From positions 124,001 to 188,000 of the forward strand of contig SAJS01000007.1 of NCBI GenBank assembly GCA_004017535.1: 64,000 nt of DNA, written 5' to 3'. A model generated the notes under the pieces. It saw only the letters and a program-made list of their open reading frames with translations, ran no database searches and was not told the origin of the DNA. Source of the stretch: Mesorhizobium sp. GTDB lineage: Bacteria; Pseudomonadota; Alphaproteobacteria; Rhizobiales; Rhizobiaceae. This document shows, one piece after another, positions 9,972 to 18,127 of this stretch. Made by a program: the position numbers and the translations under genes. Positions within the stretch are counted from its first letter, which is position 1; each line of letters starts with the position of its first letter.

Positions 9972-10217
9972 CTATTCGTCAAGCTCAGACTTCGATCTCT
10001 GCGGATCTGAGGGCCGTCTCAGCAATTCCGCGACATCCACGCCCAGCACTTCAGCCAGCCGGTCAACGACATCGATGCTCGCATTGTACACGTTGCGCTC
10101 CAACGCACTGATATAGGTGCGATCGATCCCAGCCTGGTGCGCAAGCTCTTCCTGTGACAGGCCTCTAGCCCGTCGCAAGGCTCTTAGGTTTTGCGCGAAC
10201 GCTTCTCGGATTTCCAT
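9972..10217 (-). CDS. small XRE-family transcriptional regulator
   Basis: An 81-residue protein made almost entirely of one helix-turn-helix domain of the Cro/C1 type. FAQNLRALRRARGLSQEELA, then DRTYISALERNVYNAS forms helices 2-3, followed by LAEVLGVDVAELL. This pattern is typical of short repressors carried on islands or plasmids and of restriction-modification C proteins. It is divergent from the unknown gene at 10350 across about 130 bp, which contains repeated GAGTATT half-sites near 10241-10264 that could be its operator (inference). Whether it controls the recombinase genes downstream is unknown. Confidence 0.8.
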   Translation of the reverse strand: MEIREAFAQNLRALRRARGLSQEELAHQAGIDRTYISALERNVYNASIDVVDRLAEVLGVDVAELLRRPSDPQRSKSELDE

Positions 10218-10349
10218 GAATCCGACACCAGCGCCTTGCAGAGTATTTCACCACGGAGTATTCTCTACAAATCACATCCGGAGAACCGGGTTCCGTGATT
10301 GGCTTTGGGCCCGCTGAGCGGAGACTCGCCCACGGAAGGAGACCATGCT

Positions 10350-10952
10350 GTGGCAGCGAAAAAACCGATTGTTCTCGCCGCAAGCCGCAACGAGCCTGAA
10401 TTGCAGCCGGCAGCCCTACGCGATCCCGCACTTCTGTTGGTGAGCGATTGGCAAATGGCTCGGTACGTATCGATGCTGTTGTGCCGCGTGCAGCAGCGGT
10501 TAGAGAGCCAAATCACGGTCAATCCCGGAATTCAGGGATTGACCGCAGATTCACCGACGCGAGTTCAAGACCAGACAGCGCACACTCTCGGCGGTCCACG
10601 GGACTACGCGGTTGCGCGGGAGGCCGAGGTCTTTGCGATGACCGAAGTCCTGAAACTTCAAGATTCGATCCCCGAAGTCGCGGCTACGTCGCTGATCGGC
10701 GTCATCGCCAAATTAGAAATGATCGTTGGTGCTGATCGAGATATCGGTGACCCCACTGACTTCCCGTGGCCGCACATAACCTCCGCACTGCGTGACCTAA
10801 ATGCGATCGCAGGAGATTTGCCGGTTGGTCGCTGGAGCCGGGAAAGGACACGGAGCGATGTGGCCAAGCATTGGGAGTCCGCAGTCAAGCTGGTCGCTGC
10901 GCTGGAAGAGGAAGGCGCGGCCGAGCACCGTGACGACGTAACAGTCTTCTGA
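10350..10952 (+). CDS. hypothetical protein
   Basis: A 200-residue soluble protein I do not recognise. GTG 10350 is preferred because AAGGAGA lies 8 bases upstream; a TTG at 10299 would add 17 residues but has no ribosome site. The middle is predicted mostly helical (AREAEVFAMTEVLKLQDSIPE, AATSLIGVIAKLEMIVGA) and the C-terminus is acidic. It has no signal peptide or membrane segment. It is divergent from the XRE regulator and lies 169 bp upstream of the recombinase operon, so it may be part of the same mobile element. No function is proposed. Confidence 0.55.
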   Translation: MAAKKPIVLAASRNEPELQPAALRDPALLLVSDWQMARYVSMLLCRVQQRLESQITVNPGIQGLTADSPTRVQDQTAHTLGGPRDYAVAREAEVFAMTEVLKLQDSIPEVAATSLIGVIAKLEMIVGADRDIGDPTDFPWPHITSALRDLNAIAGDLPVGRWSRERTRSDVAKHWESAVKLVAALEEEGAAEHRDDVTVF

Positions 10953-11121
10953 CACGCCCGCCTCACCATTTGTCGCCTGCAGCCCGACCTTGACGAGTGA
11001 GACGAAACCGCACGGCGCAAGTCATTGCACGCTGTGGCCCTACGACGTGAACTTCGTGCTTTCCTTCGCCGTCCGGCGGCCTCCGATAGAGGGTCGATCC
11101 ACCATTGGGAGAGCGACCGCG

Positions 11122-11397
11122 ATGGCTGAGGAAACCAGGACTGGGCTGCAGACGTTGGTTCCGGCGAACGACAACGGCGACCTCACCAGCCCCGAGGGCC
11201 GCCCCGAACACACGGCGGCGGCCAAGCTGGATCGGGTGGTGCTGGATATCGCCCGGCTCATCGGCCGGCAGCTGGCGCGGGAGACGTTCGAGGCGGGGCT
11301 GGCGGCCAACGACAATCGGCCGGGCCGCCGGGAGGGAGAGGGCAGGGAGCCGGATGGCAAACCCTCTCGGAACAGGAAAGAGGATCTGCCGCCATGA
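11122..11397 (+). CDS. small protein translationally coupled to serine recombinase
   Basis: A 91-residue charged protein. Two copies of the short segment PANDNG/AANDNR flank a helical stretch (LDRVVLDIARLIGRQLARETFEAG) that includes the amphipathic core. Its TGA stop overlaps the recombinase ATG in an ATGA arrangement, which is the main support for it being real. ATG 11122 follows GGGAGAG. Small proteins in this position before large serine recombinases are seen in rhizobial elements, and a role as accessory or directionality factor is possible but not shown by the sequence. Confidence 0.6.
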   Translation: MAEETRTGLQTLVPANDNGDLTSPEGRPEHTAAAKLDRVVLDIARLIGRQLARETFEAGLAANDNRPGRREGEGREPDGKPSRNRKEDLPP

Positions 11398-13325
11398 CCG
11401 GTGTCGCACTCTATGCCCGCTATTCCTCCGACAGCCAGCGGGATGCCTCCATCGAGGACCAGTTGAGGCTGTGCCGCGAACACGCGGCGCGCGAGGGCTG
11501 GAGTGTGGCGGGAACCTATCAGGATGCTGCGATCTCCGGCGCCAGCACGGTGCTGCGGCCGGGGATCCAACAACTGGTACGCGATGCCCAGCGCGGCCGC
11601 TTCAAAGTGGTGCTAGCCGAGGCGCTCGACCGTATCAGCCGCGACCAGGCAGACGTCGCCAGCCTCTTTAAGCATCTCAAATTCGCTGGCGTTGCCATCG
11701 TCACCTTAGCCGAGGGCGAGATCAGCGAGTTGCATGTCGGCCTCAAGGGCACAATGAATGCCCTGTTCCTCAAGGACCTTGCCCTCAAGACCCATCGCGG
11801 CCTGCGGGGAAGGGTGGAGAAGGGCAAGGCCGGCGGCGGCCTCTGCTACGGCTACCAGGTGGTGAAAAAGCTGGATGCCGGAGGCGAGCCCATCCGGGGC
11901 GATCGAGAGATCGTGCCGGAGGAAGCGACCATCGTGCGCCGCATCTTCCGCGAGTTCGCCGCTGGCAAGAGCCCGAAGGCGATCGCTGTCGACCTCAACA
12001 AGGAAGGCATTCCCGGTCCGCTCGGCCGACACTGGGGCGATACCAGCGTGCGCGGGCATGTCATCCGGGGCAGCGGTGTCATCAACAACGAACTCTATAC
12101 CGGTGTGCTGGTTTGGAACCGCCTGCACTTCGTCAAGGATCCCGCCACCGGCAAGCGAGTCTCCCGGGCCAATCCGCCAGCCAAATGGATCCGCACCGGG
12201 GTGCCGCATCTCAGGATCGTTGAGGACGAATTGTGGCAGGCCGTGAAGGAGAGACAGAAATCCATCGCCAGCCAGTTTGAGGCGGTAGCCATCGCCACGC
12301 GTAAGGCCCGGGCGAGAAAACTGCACACGATGAGGCGGCCGGTCTCCCTCCTTTCCGGCTTGCTCACCTGCGGCTGCTGCGGCGGGCGCTATGGCCTGTT
12401 CACGCGAGACCGCTATGCCTGCCTCAACCATCAGCGCCGGGGCATATGCGACAATGGCCGCTCCATCACCCGCGAGAAGATCGAACACCGGGTCCTTGCA
12501 GGCCTGAAGGAAAGGCTCGTCTCGGCCGATGCCGTGGCCGAAGCGATCAGAGCCTATGCCCAGGAGACCAACCGCCTCAATCAGGAGCGTCGCGCGCAAG
12601 GTGAACAGGACCGCAAGGCGCTCGACAAAATCGAGCGCGCCATCGCCGGCATGATGGCCGCGATCGAGGATGGCCTGTACCAACCTTCGATGAAAGCGAG
12701 AATGGAAGACCTGGAGAGGCAGAAGGCGGAGATCACCGCGCGACTGGCGCTGGCGCCGACCGACGTGCCCGACCTGCATCCCAACATCGCCACTCTTTAT
12801 AAGAAGCGGGTCGAGCAGTTCACGCAAGCGCTCGCCGACGACAAGGACGGACGTCCGGCCGCCGAGGCGCTGCGCTCGTTGATCGGAGAGATCGTGCTCA
12901 CGCCTGGTGCCAAGCGCGGCGAAGTGCATGCGGAGCTACGTGGCGAGCTGTTCGGCATCCTCGAACTCGCCAGACCCGATCCAAATGACCAGCCCAACGA
13001 TGTTATGACAAAAGGGGTATCGGGTCCCCGCAACCAAAACCAAAACAGCCCGCCTCGTGCGGGCGTTTTTGTATCTGCCTCACAGTGGCCGGCTGATTTG
13101 AACTCTCATCAGGGGCCCGCAAGGAGCCAAAGCCGACGCCGCGGGACAGAAAAGCAAAGTCCTGTCCCCAAAACCAAAACCAAAACAGCCCGCGGAAGCG
13201 GACGCCATTCGGCGGGCTTTTTTGTTTTTTGGTGCCCTTCGCCGGATTGGAACAAGGCAAATCCTGTTCCGCAGTCACTGATACAAGCACCGCGCGAGCC
13301 CAACTCGGAGAGTTCCCTTTTATAG
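11394..13325 (+). CDS. large serine recombinase
   Basis: Site-specific DNA recombinase of the resolvase/invertase superfamily, 643 residues as read. The N-terminal catalytic domain carries YARYSSDSQRDASIEDQL with the nucleophile Ser at residue 11. EALDRISRDQAD follows, then a recombinase domain from about residue 145 and a zinc ribbon around residues 325-355 (LTCGCCGGRYG...YACLNHQRRGICDN). A coiled-coil rich in Glu/Arg comes next. The family normally ends close to EIVLTPGAKRGEVHAELRGEL, about residue 525. The last 90-100 residues (from NDVMTKGVSG onward) look like translated non-coding DNA and run through two terminator hairpins. Such enzymes integrate and excise genomic islands. Confidence 0.88.
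   Translation: MTGVALYARYSSDSQRDASIEDQLRLCREHAAREGWSVAGTYQDAAISGASTVLRPGIQQLVRDAQRGRFKVVLAEALDRISRDQADVASLFKHLKFAGVAIVTLAEGEISELHVGLKGTMNALFLKDLALKTHRGLRGRVEKGKAGGGLCYGYQVVKKLDAGGEPIRGDREIVPEEATIVRRIFREFAAGKSPKAIAVDLNKEGIPGPLGRHWGDTSVRGHVIRGSGVINNELYTGVLVWNRLHFVKDPATGKRVSRANPPAKWIRTGVPHLRIVEDELWQAVKERQKSIASQFEAVAIATRKARARKLHTMRRPVSLLSGLLTCGCCGGRYGLFTRDRYACLNHQRRGICDNGRSITREKIEHRVLAGLKERLVSADAVAEAIRAYAQETNRLNQERRAQGEQDRKALDKIERAIAGMMAAIEDGLYQPSMKARMEDLERQKAEITARLALAPTDVPDLHPNIATLYKKRVEQFTQALADDKDGRPAAEALRSLIGEIVLTPGAKRGEVHAELRGELFGILELARPDPNDQPNDVMTKGVSGPRNQNQNSPPRAGVFVSASQWPADLNSHQGPARSQSRRRGTEKQSPVPKTKTKTARGSGRHSAGFFVFWCPSPDWNKANPVPQSLIQAPREPNSESSLL
13033..13193. repeat. 21-base direct repeat, two copies 140 bp apart
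   Basis: The stretch built from two ACCAAA-type units followed by ACAGCCCGC occurs identically at 13033-13053 and 13173-13193. Each copy ends in the left arm of a terminator hairpin. Between them lies a 7-base inverted repeat, GGGACAG (13143-13149) and CTGTCCC (13162-13168). The arrangement could be a duplicated terminator or the scar of an integration event. Confidence 0.65.
13048..13070 (+). terminator. rho-independent terminator-like hairpin
   Basis: GCCCGC pairs with GCGGGC across a 5-base loop, followed by a run of five T. It lies inside the extended 3' end of the recombinase frame. Confidence 0.7.
13187..13230 (+). terminator. second terminator-like hairpin
   Basis: AGCCCGC (13187-13193) pairs with GCGGGCT (13212-13218) and is followed by a long T-rich tract. 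It shares a 21-base upstream direct repeat with the terminator 140 bp earlier. Confidence 0.65.
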
Positions 13326-13422
13326 CCCTTCCAGCCGTCCGCTGCTTGATCCAACCGAGGATCTTTGCAGTTCCCCATAGGTTACCGGCCGCTCTCCTGC
13401 TCCCACTTCAGCTTCGCCGGCC

Positions 13423-14778
13423 TCAAACGCTCTCGAGATAGGTCTCGATCTCGAAGTCGCTGACATTCAGCGCGAACGTGTTCAGTTCCTGGCGCTTGCA
13501 GGCGACAAAGGCGTCGCGCAGCACGTCTGGGAAGATCTCGGCGACGCGCGGGCCGGCTTCGAAGGCGGCGATCGCCGAGGCCCAGTCCGGCGGCAGCTTG
13601 GCGAGCGTCAGCCCCTGGCCTTCGCCGCCGGTCGGCTCGCCGGGCGAGAGCTGGCGCTCGATGCCGATCAACGCCGCGCCGAGGATCGCCGCCAGCACCA
13701 GATAGGGATTGGCGTCGGCGCCGGAGACGCGATGCTCGATGCGGCGTGCAGCCGAAGGTCCGCCTGGAATGCGGATCGCCACCATGCGGTTCTCGTAGCC
13801 CCAGGCGACCGCGGTCGGCGCGTAGGATCTCGGCCGCAGCCGGCGATAGGAATTGAAATGCGGCGCGAACACCAGCGTGCTTTGCGCCATCGCGGCAAGC
13901 AGGCCGCCGACCGCGTGGCGCATTGTTTCGGAGCCCTGGTCGGAACCGTCGTCGAAGATGTTGCGGCCTTGCCTGTCGAGCACGCTGAAATGGACATGGA
14001 AACCGTTGCCGGCGCGCTCGCCATAGGGCTTGGCCATGAAGCAGGCGGCGAAGCCATGCTTGCGGGCAATGCCCTTCACAGTACGCTTGAAAAGCACCGC
14101 ATCGTCGGCGGCGCGCAAGGCGTCGGGCACATGGTTCAAATTGATCTCGAACTGGCCGACGCCGTTCTCGGCAATCGCGGTGTCGACCGGAATGTCCTGC
14201 ATGCGGCAGGCTTCGTAGATATCGTGGATGAAGGCTTCGAAATCGTCGACCTCGTCGATCGAGAGCGCGGCGTCGGAATCGAGGCGCCTGCCGGTGACCG
14301 GCGAGACGGGGCCGACTGGCCGCTGCGAGGTCGGATCGACAAGATAGAATTCGAGCTCGGTCGCGGCTACGGGCGTTAGGCCGAGCGCGGCGTAGCGGTC
14401 GAGGATGCGGGCCAGCGCGCGGCGCGGATCGCCGAGATAAGGCGCGCCGCTGTCGTCCGCCAGCCAGAGCGGCAGCAGCGCTGTCGGATGGGCTGTCCAG
14501 TTGACCGGCAATATGCCGCGTCCCGTCCAGTGGCAAAGCCCGTCGGCGTCGCCGGTCGAGAAGACCTGGGCATTGCCTTCGATATCCTCGCCCCAGATGT
14601 CGAGGCCGATGGCCGAGTAAGGCATGCGCAGCTTGCCTTCGAGCGCCTTGCGCGCCTGCTCGACCGGAATGCGCTTGCCGCGCATGATGCCGTTCAGGTC
14701 GCACACCGCCGCCCTTAGGCTCTGGATGTCCTTCCTGCTTTCAAGCCAGTTCAAAACGTCCGCAATCGCATCGCTCAA
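13423..14778 (-). CDS. glutamine synthetase-family protein, PuuA-like
   Basis: A 451-residue class I/III glutamine synthetase homologue of the group that gamma-glutamylates polyamines or other amines using ATP. Visible features are the N-terminal beta-grasp entry CDLNGIMRGKRIP, the metal-site segment ATELEFYLVD, NGVGQFEINLNH, the HVHFS nucleotide-site segment, the phosphate-binding FNSYRRLRP and PGADANPYL-type element (SGADANPYLVLA), and the ENRMVAIRIPGG stretch. The length is normal. It lacks the C-terminal adenylylation-site region expected of GlnA. It stands apart from the second homologue at 33698 and next to a GntR regulator, so it may serve a different amine. Confidence 0.82.
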   Translation of the reverse strand: MSDAIADVLNWLESRKDIQSLRAAVCDLNGIMRGKRIPVEQARKALEGKLRMPYSAIGLDIWGEDIEGNAQVFSTGDADGLCHWTGRGILPVNWTAHPTALLPLWLADDSGAPYLGDPRRALARILDRYAALGLTPVAATELEFYLVDPTSQRPVGPVSPVTGRRLDSDAALSIDEVDDFEAFIHDIYEACRMQDIPVDTAIAENGVGQFEINLNHVPDALRAADDAVLFKRTVKGIARKHGFAACFMAKPYGERAGNGFHVHFSVLDRQGRNIFDDGSDQGSETMRHAVGGLLAAMAQSTLVFAPHFNSYRRLRPRSYAPTAVAWGYENRMVAIRIPGGPSAARRIEHRVSGADANPYLVLAAILGAALIGIERQLSPGEPTGGEGQGLTLAKLPPDWASAIAAFEAGPRVAEIFPDVLRDAFVACKRQELNTFALNVSDFEIETYLESV

Positions 14779-15002
14779 TTTCCAGCCCCTTTTTAGGTGC
14801 TGTAGCCCTTGCAGGCTACGATATCCAATTTTCAGCTTTCGAGTTTATGAAGACCATATCGGCTGGCACCGAATGGTTTTTCTTCATTTTTTCAAGTCAC
14901 TAGCTGGGATATCGGGCGGCATTTCAGGTCCATTTTCGCGATCTGCGATCGCAACATAGCGTTACGGTCAGCGAAAGCCAAGTCGGATTCGGCGTGTGTT
15001 GG

Positions 15003-15701
15003 CTAGTGGCGCAACTCGGGGAATTTCACCTGGTCGAGGATATGCGTGGCGCCCTCCTCGATGTCGCGCACGATCGCCCGACGCGCCCGCTCGCCGTCGC
15101 CAGCCTCGATCGCCGCCACGACCTCCTCATGGTAGTCGATACCCAGAATGCCGGCGAGATCATCCTCGAAACCGATATGCAGGTTTCGCAGGAAAGGCCC
15201 AACCTGCATCCACACCGTCTCGATGAGGAAGATCATCTGTTCATTGCCGCAATGGCGATAGACCCCGAATTTGAAATCGTGGTTCTTGCGCAGATAATCG
15301 TCGATGTCGCCGCTGCGCGCGGCCTGGGTCAGCTCGCTGCTATGGCGGCGGATGGCGCGCAGATTGTTGCCGTTGATGCGTCTTGTCGCGAGCTCCGTCG
15401 CCGTGCCCTCCAGGATGGTGCGCACCGCGGTCAGCTGCTGGAAGCGGTCGGCGGAAATCAACGGCACCTCGACGCTGCCGTTCGGCATCGGGCTCAGCGC
15501 CCTCAGCGCCTGCAGCCGGGTGAAGGCGCTGCGCACCGGCATGTCGCTGGTGCCAAGCTCCTTGGCGAGCTTGCGCGAGGTCAGCTTCTGGCCAGGCTGC
15601 AACTGCCCGGACATAAGGGCCCGAACGAGCTCCAGATAGACTTTCTCATGCAGTGGAACGGTATCGACAGCGGTCAGTCCGATTCGCGATTTGTCGGCCA
15701 T
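15003..15701 (-). CDS. GntR-family (FCD/FadR-type) transcriptional regulator
   Basis: A 232-residue repressor-type regulator. The N-terminal winged helix includes VYLELVRALMSGQLQPGQKL, SRKLAKELGTSDMPVRSAFTRLQALRAL, followed by the helical FCD ligand-binding domain (VRTILEGTATELATRR; KNHDFKFGVYRHCGN; YHEEVVAAIEAGDGERA) with the metal-binding Asp and His pattern. ATG 15701 starts at the conserved region; an in-frame ATG at 15776 is possible and neither has a strong ribosome site. It follows the SDR gene in the same direction, and both are divergent from mannonate dehydratase, so a uronate or sugar-acid effector is likely. Confidence 0.82.
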   Translation of the reverse strand: MADKSRIGLTAVDTVPLHEKVYLELVRALMSGQLQPGQKLTSRKLAKELGTSDMPVRSAFTRLQALRALSPMPNGSVEVPLISADRFQQLTAVRTILEGTATELATRRINGNNLRAIRRHSSELTQAARSGDIDDYLRKNHDFKFGVYRHCGNEQMIFLIETVWMQVGPFLRNLHIGFEDDLAGILGIDYHEEVVAAIEAGDGERARRAIVRDIEEGATHILDQVKFPELRH

Positions 15702-15862
15702 TGGCTCTGCGTTACTTCGTCGTCCTGAAAGCTGCCTCTTCGCTCTGTCCGCAGCGGGGACAGGGTCCGATGGCATTGGGGGTGCACGATAGACGGTTAA
15801 CGCGCGCCGCCGCAAGGGAGCGCGCGTCCGCCTCCCAAGCCGCGTCATTTGCGACTGCCGCG

Positions 15863-16645
15863 TTATCGAACTCCGATGCCCGCCAAAAGGCCGCCGTCTA
15901 TCCTGTAGTCCGCGCCGGTGCAGAAGCTTGCCTTGGACGAGCACAGGAACGCGATCAGCTCCGCCACTTCCTCCGGCTCGCCGATGCGCCCGAGCGGATG
16001 CGCCTCGCCGAAGCGTTTGAAAGCAGCCTCGACATCCGCATTGGGATCGTCGGCGCGGGCGGCGCGTTCGAGGATCGGTGTGCGCACGGACCCCGGGCTG
16101 ACGGAGTTCACGCGGATGCCTTTTCGGGCGTAGTCGAGCGCCAGCGAGCGCGTCAGCGTGTGGATGGCGCCCTTGGTGGTCGCGTAGGCGGCGACATTCT
16201 CCTGGCAGGCGGTGCCCTGCACCGAGGCGACGTTGACGATGGCGCCGCCGCCGCGCTTGATCATCTCGGGTATGCCGAAACGGGCGGTGAGGTAGATCGA
16301 CCCGACATTGACCGACATCGCCCGGTTCCAGGTCTCGAAATCCGTCGTCGTGGCCGTGCCGTAAGGATGCACGGCCGCCGAGTTGACGATGACGTCCAGC
16401 CCGCCGAATTTCTCGACGCCCTCGGCGATTGCTTTCTCCACCTGGTCGGGCACAGCAACGTCCGTGGCGAGCACCAGCGCGGCCGCGCCCGCGCGGTTGA
16501 GCTCGGTCTGCAGCATCGCGTTGGCGGCCTGGTCGATGCCCAGCGCGATGATCGCGGCGCCGCCCTCGGCAAGACGGCGCGCGGTTGCCTCGGCGATCCC
16601 CGTCGTTCCCGTCACCAGGGCGACCTTGCCGTCGAAATCGTTCAT
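15863..16645 (-). CDS. short-chain dehydrogenase/reductase
   Basis: A 260-residue classical SDR, NAD(P)-dependent. The cofactor motif is altered: VTGTTGIAEATA in place of TGxxxGIG. The other signatures are regular: NSAA (usual NNAG), catalytic Ser in VNVASVQG, Tyr-x-x-x-Lys in YATTKGA, and the SPGSVRTP segment. ATG 16645 follows GGAG. In front of a GntR regulator and opposite mannonate dehydratase, a role in oxidising a hexonate or uronate (fructuronate reductase-like step) would fit, but the family does not reveal the substrate. Confidence 0.82.
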   Translation of the reverse strand: MNDFDGKVALVTGTTGIAEATARRLAEGGAAIIALGIDQAANAMLQTELNRAGAAALVLATDVAVPDQVEKAIAEGVEKFGGLDVIVNSAAVHPYGTATTTDFETWNRAMSVNVGSIYLTARFGIPEMIKRGGGAIVNVASVQGTACQENVAAYATTKGAIHTLTRSLALDYARKGIRVNSVSPGSVRTPILERAARADDPNADVEAAFKRFGEAHPLGRIGEPEEVAELIAFLCSSKASFCTGADYRIDGGLLAGIGVR

Positions 16646-16718
16646 GGACAAAACTCCTGCAATGATGGACGAAAATCGTCTGTCGGTGGTTCGTCGGAAG
16701 GCGCCGCTATTCCCTGAT

Positions 16719-16743
16719 TTGACGGCCATTGTCATCCGACAAT
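16719..16743. promoter_or_regulatory. promoter/operator candidate between SDR and mannonate dehydratase
   Basis: An inverted repeat ATTGTC-ATCC-GACAAT (16728-16743) sits four bases after a TTGACG -35-like hexamer (16719-16724), in the divergent intergenic region. Its form fits a GntR-family operator; the regulator at 15003 is the natural candidate (inference). Confidence 0.55.
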
Positions 16744-16874
16744 ATGGTCGATCGCAACCACGCTGAAGCGCTCGCGCCGAAACGGGTTCGGTCGAGCGGC
16801 TTTACGTCTTTGTTTTGATGCATGGCGGCCGTTCAGAACCGACATGGATGAAAACGCTGTTTTGGGAGGCAATC

Positions 16875-18059
16875 ATGGAACAATGCTGGCGCTGGTACGG
16901 CCCGAACGACCCTGTCACGCTCGACCACATCAAGCAGGCCGGGGCCACTGGTATCGTCACGGCGTTGCACGACATCTATGACGGCAGCGCCTGGCCGCTC
17001 GAGGCCATTCTCGAACGCAAGCGCATCATCGAGGTGGCGGGGCTGACATGGTCGGTGGTGGAGAGCATTCCCGTCCACAACTCGATCAAGACGGGGACGC
17101 CCGAGCGGGAGCGCTACGCCGGCTGGTACAGGGACACGATCCGGGCGCTGGCGAAGGCCGGCATTTCGACGATCTGCTACAATTTCATGCCGGTCGTCGA
17201 CTGGACCCGCACCGATCTCACGTACCGGCTGCCGACCACCGGCTATGCGCTGCGCTTCGATGCGCTCGACTTCGCCGCCTATGATGTCTTCGTGCTGAAG
17301 CGGCCGAATGCCGAGGCGAGCTACGGTCCGGAGCGCCTCAAGGAGGCGGAAGCACGACTGAAGACTCTGGGCACCGACGACATCGACAGAATAGAGCGCA
17401 ATCTGATCGCCGGCCTGCCGGCCACCGAGCGCACCTACAATCGCGAGACGATGCGTCAGGCGCTTGCCGATTACGCCGCGATCGGCCCGGCCGAACTGCG
17501 CGCCAACCTCGCCTGGTTCCTGAAGGAGATCATCCCGGCGGCCGAGGAAGTCGGCGCGCGCATGTGCATCCACCCCGACGATCCGCCTTTCTCGCTCTAC
17601 GGCCTGCCGCGCGTGGTTTCCACAGCTGATGACGCGCGCTTCATCGTGAGAACGGTCGACAGTCCGTCGAATGGGCTGACCTTCTGCACTGGCTCCTACG
17701 GCGTGCGCGCCGACAACGACCTGGTCGCGATGATCGAGGAGTTCGGACCGAAGATCCATTTCGCGCATCTGCGCAATGTGACGCGCGAGGCGGATGGCTC
17801 GTTCTATGAGGCCGAGCATCTGGAAGGCTCGACCGACATGGCCGAAGTCATCCTGGCGCTGATGAAGGAGGAGGCGCGCCGGCGCAAGGAAGGCAGGTCC
17901 GACTGGCGCATCCCGATGCGGCCGGACCATGGCCATCTGCTCGCCGATGACATTGGCAAGACCAAGATCAATCCCGGCTATTCGCTGATCGGCAGGCTGA
18001 AAGGCCTTGCCGAGCTACGCGGCATCATGCGCGCCGTGGAGCGGTTCGAGCTGGCCTGA
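16875..18059 (+). CDS. uxuA: mannonate dehydratase
   Basis: Converts D-mannonate to 2-keto-3-deoxygluconate in glucuronate catabolism, in the cytoplasm. The 394-residue protein starts at ATG 16875 ([10 protein letters not shown]) after GGGAGG and shows the family's strong signatures: [73 protein letters not shown], and [12 protein letters not shown] with metal-binding His and Asp. The length is normal. The divergent operator and the SDR/GntR pair suggest local control by a uronate-responsive GntR protein. No uronate isomerase or KDG kinase lies in the window. Confidence 0.94.
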   Translation: MEQCWRWYGPNDPVTLDHIKQAGATGIVTALHDIYDGSAWPLEAILERKRIIEVAGLTWSVVESIPVHNSIKTGTPERERYAGWYRDTIRALAKAGISTICYNFMPVVDWTRTDLTYRLPTTGYALRFDALDFAAYDVFVLKRPNAEASYGPERLKEAEARLKTLGTDDIDRIERNLIAGLPATERTYNRETMRQALADYAAIGPAELRANLAWFLKEIIPAAEEVGARMCIHPDDPPFSLYGLPRVVSTADDARFIVRTVDSPSNGLTFCTGSYGVRADNDLVAMIEEFGPKIHFAHLRNVTREADGSFYEAEHLEGSTDMAEVILALMKEEARRRKEGRSDWRIPMRPDHGHLLADDIGKTKINPGYSLIGRLKGLAELRGIMRAVERFELA

Positions 18060-18086
18060 GAGGGGGATGCCGAAGCGTTTGGCAAG

Positions 18087-18112
18087 GCGGCGTGACCCGG
18101 CGGGGTCGCCGC
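18087..18112. terminator. bidirectional hairpin between convergent genes
   Basis: GCGGC...GACCC pairs with GGGTC...GCCGC with a one-base bulge, in the 68 bp between the convergent uxuA and allophanate hydrolase genes. There is no T tract, so it may act only as an mRNA 3' stabiliser. Confidence 0.45.
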
Positions 18113-18127
18113 TGAACCAGGCGTTGC

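Noticed and set aside
13081-13125. GAGTTCAAATC on the minus strand resembles a tRNA T-loop
   Set aside because: The flanking bases do not pair into a T-stem, and no acceptor or anticodon stem could be built.
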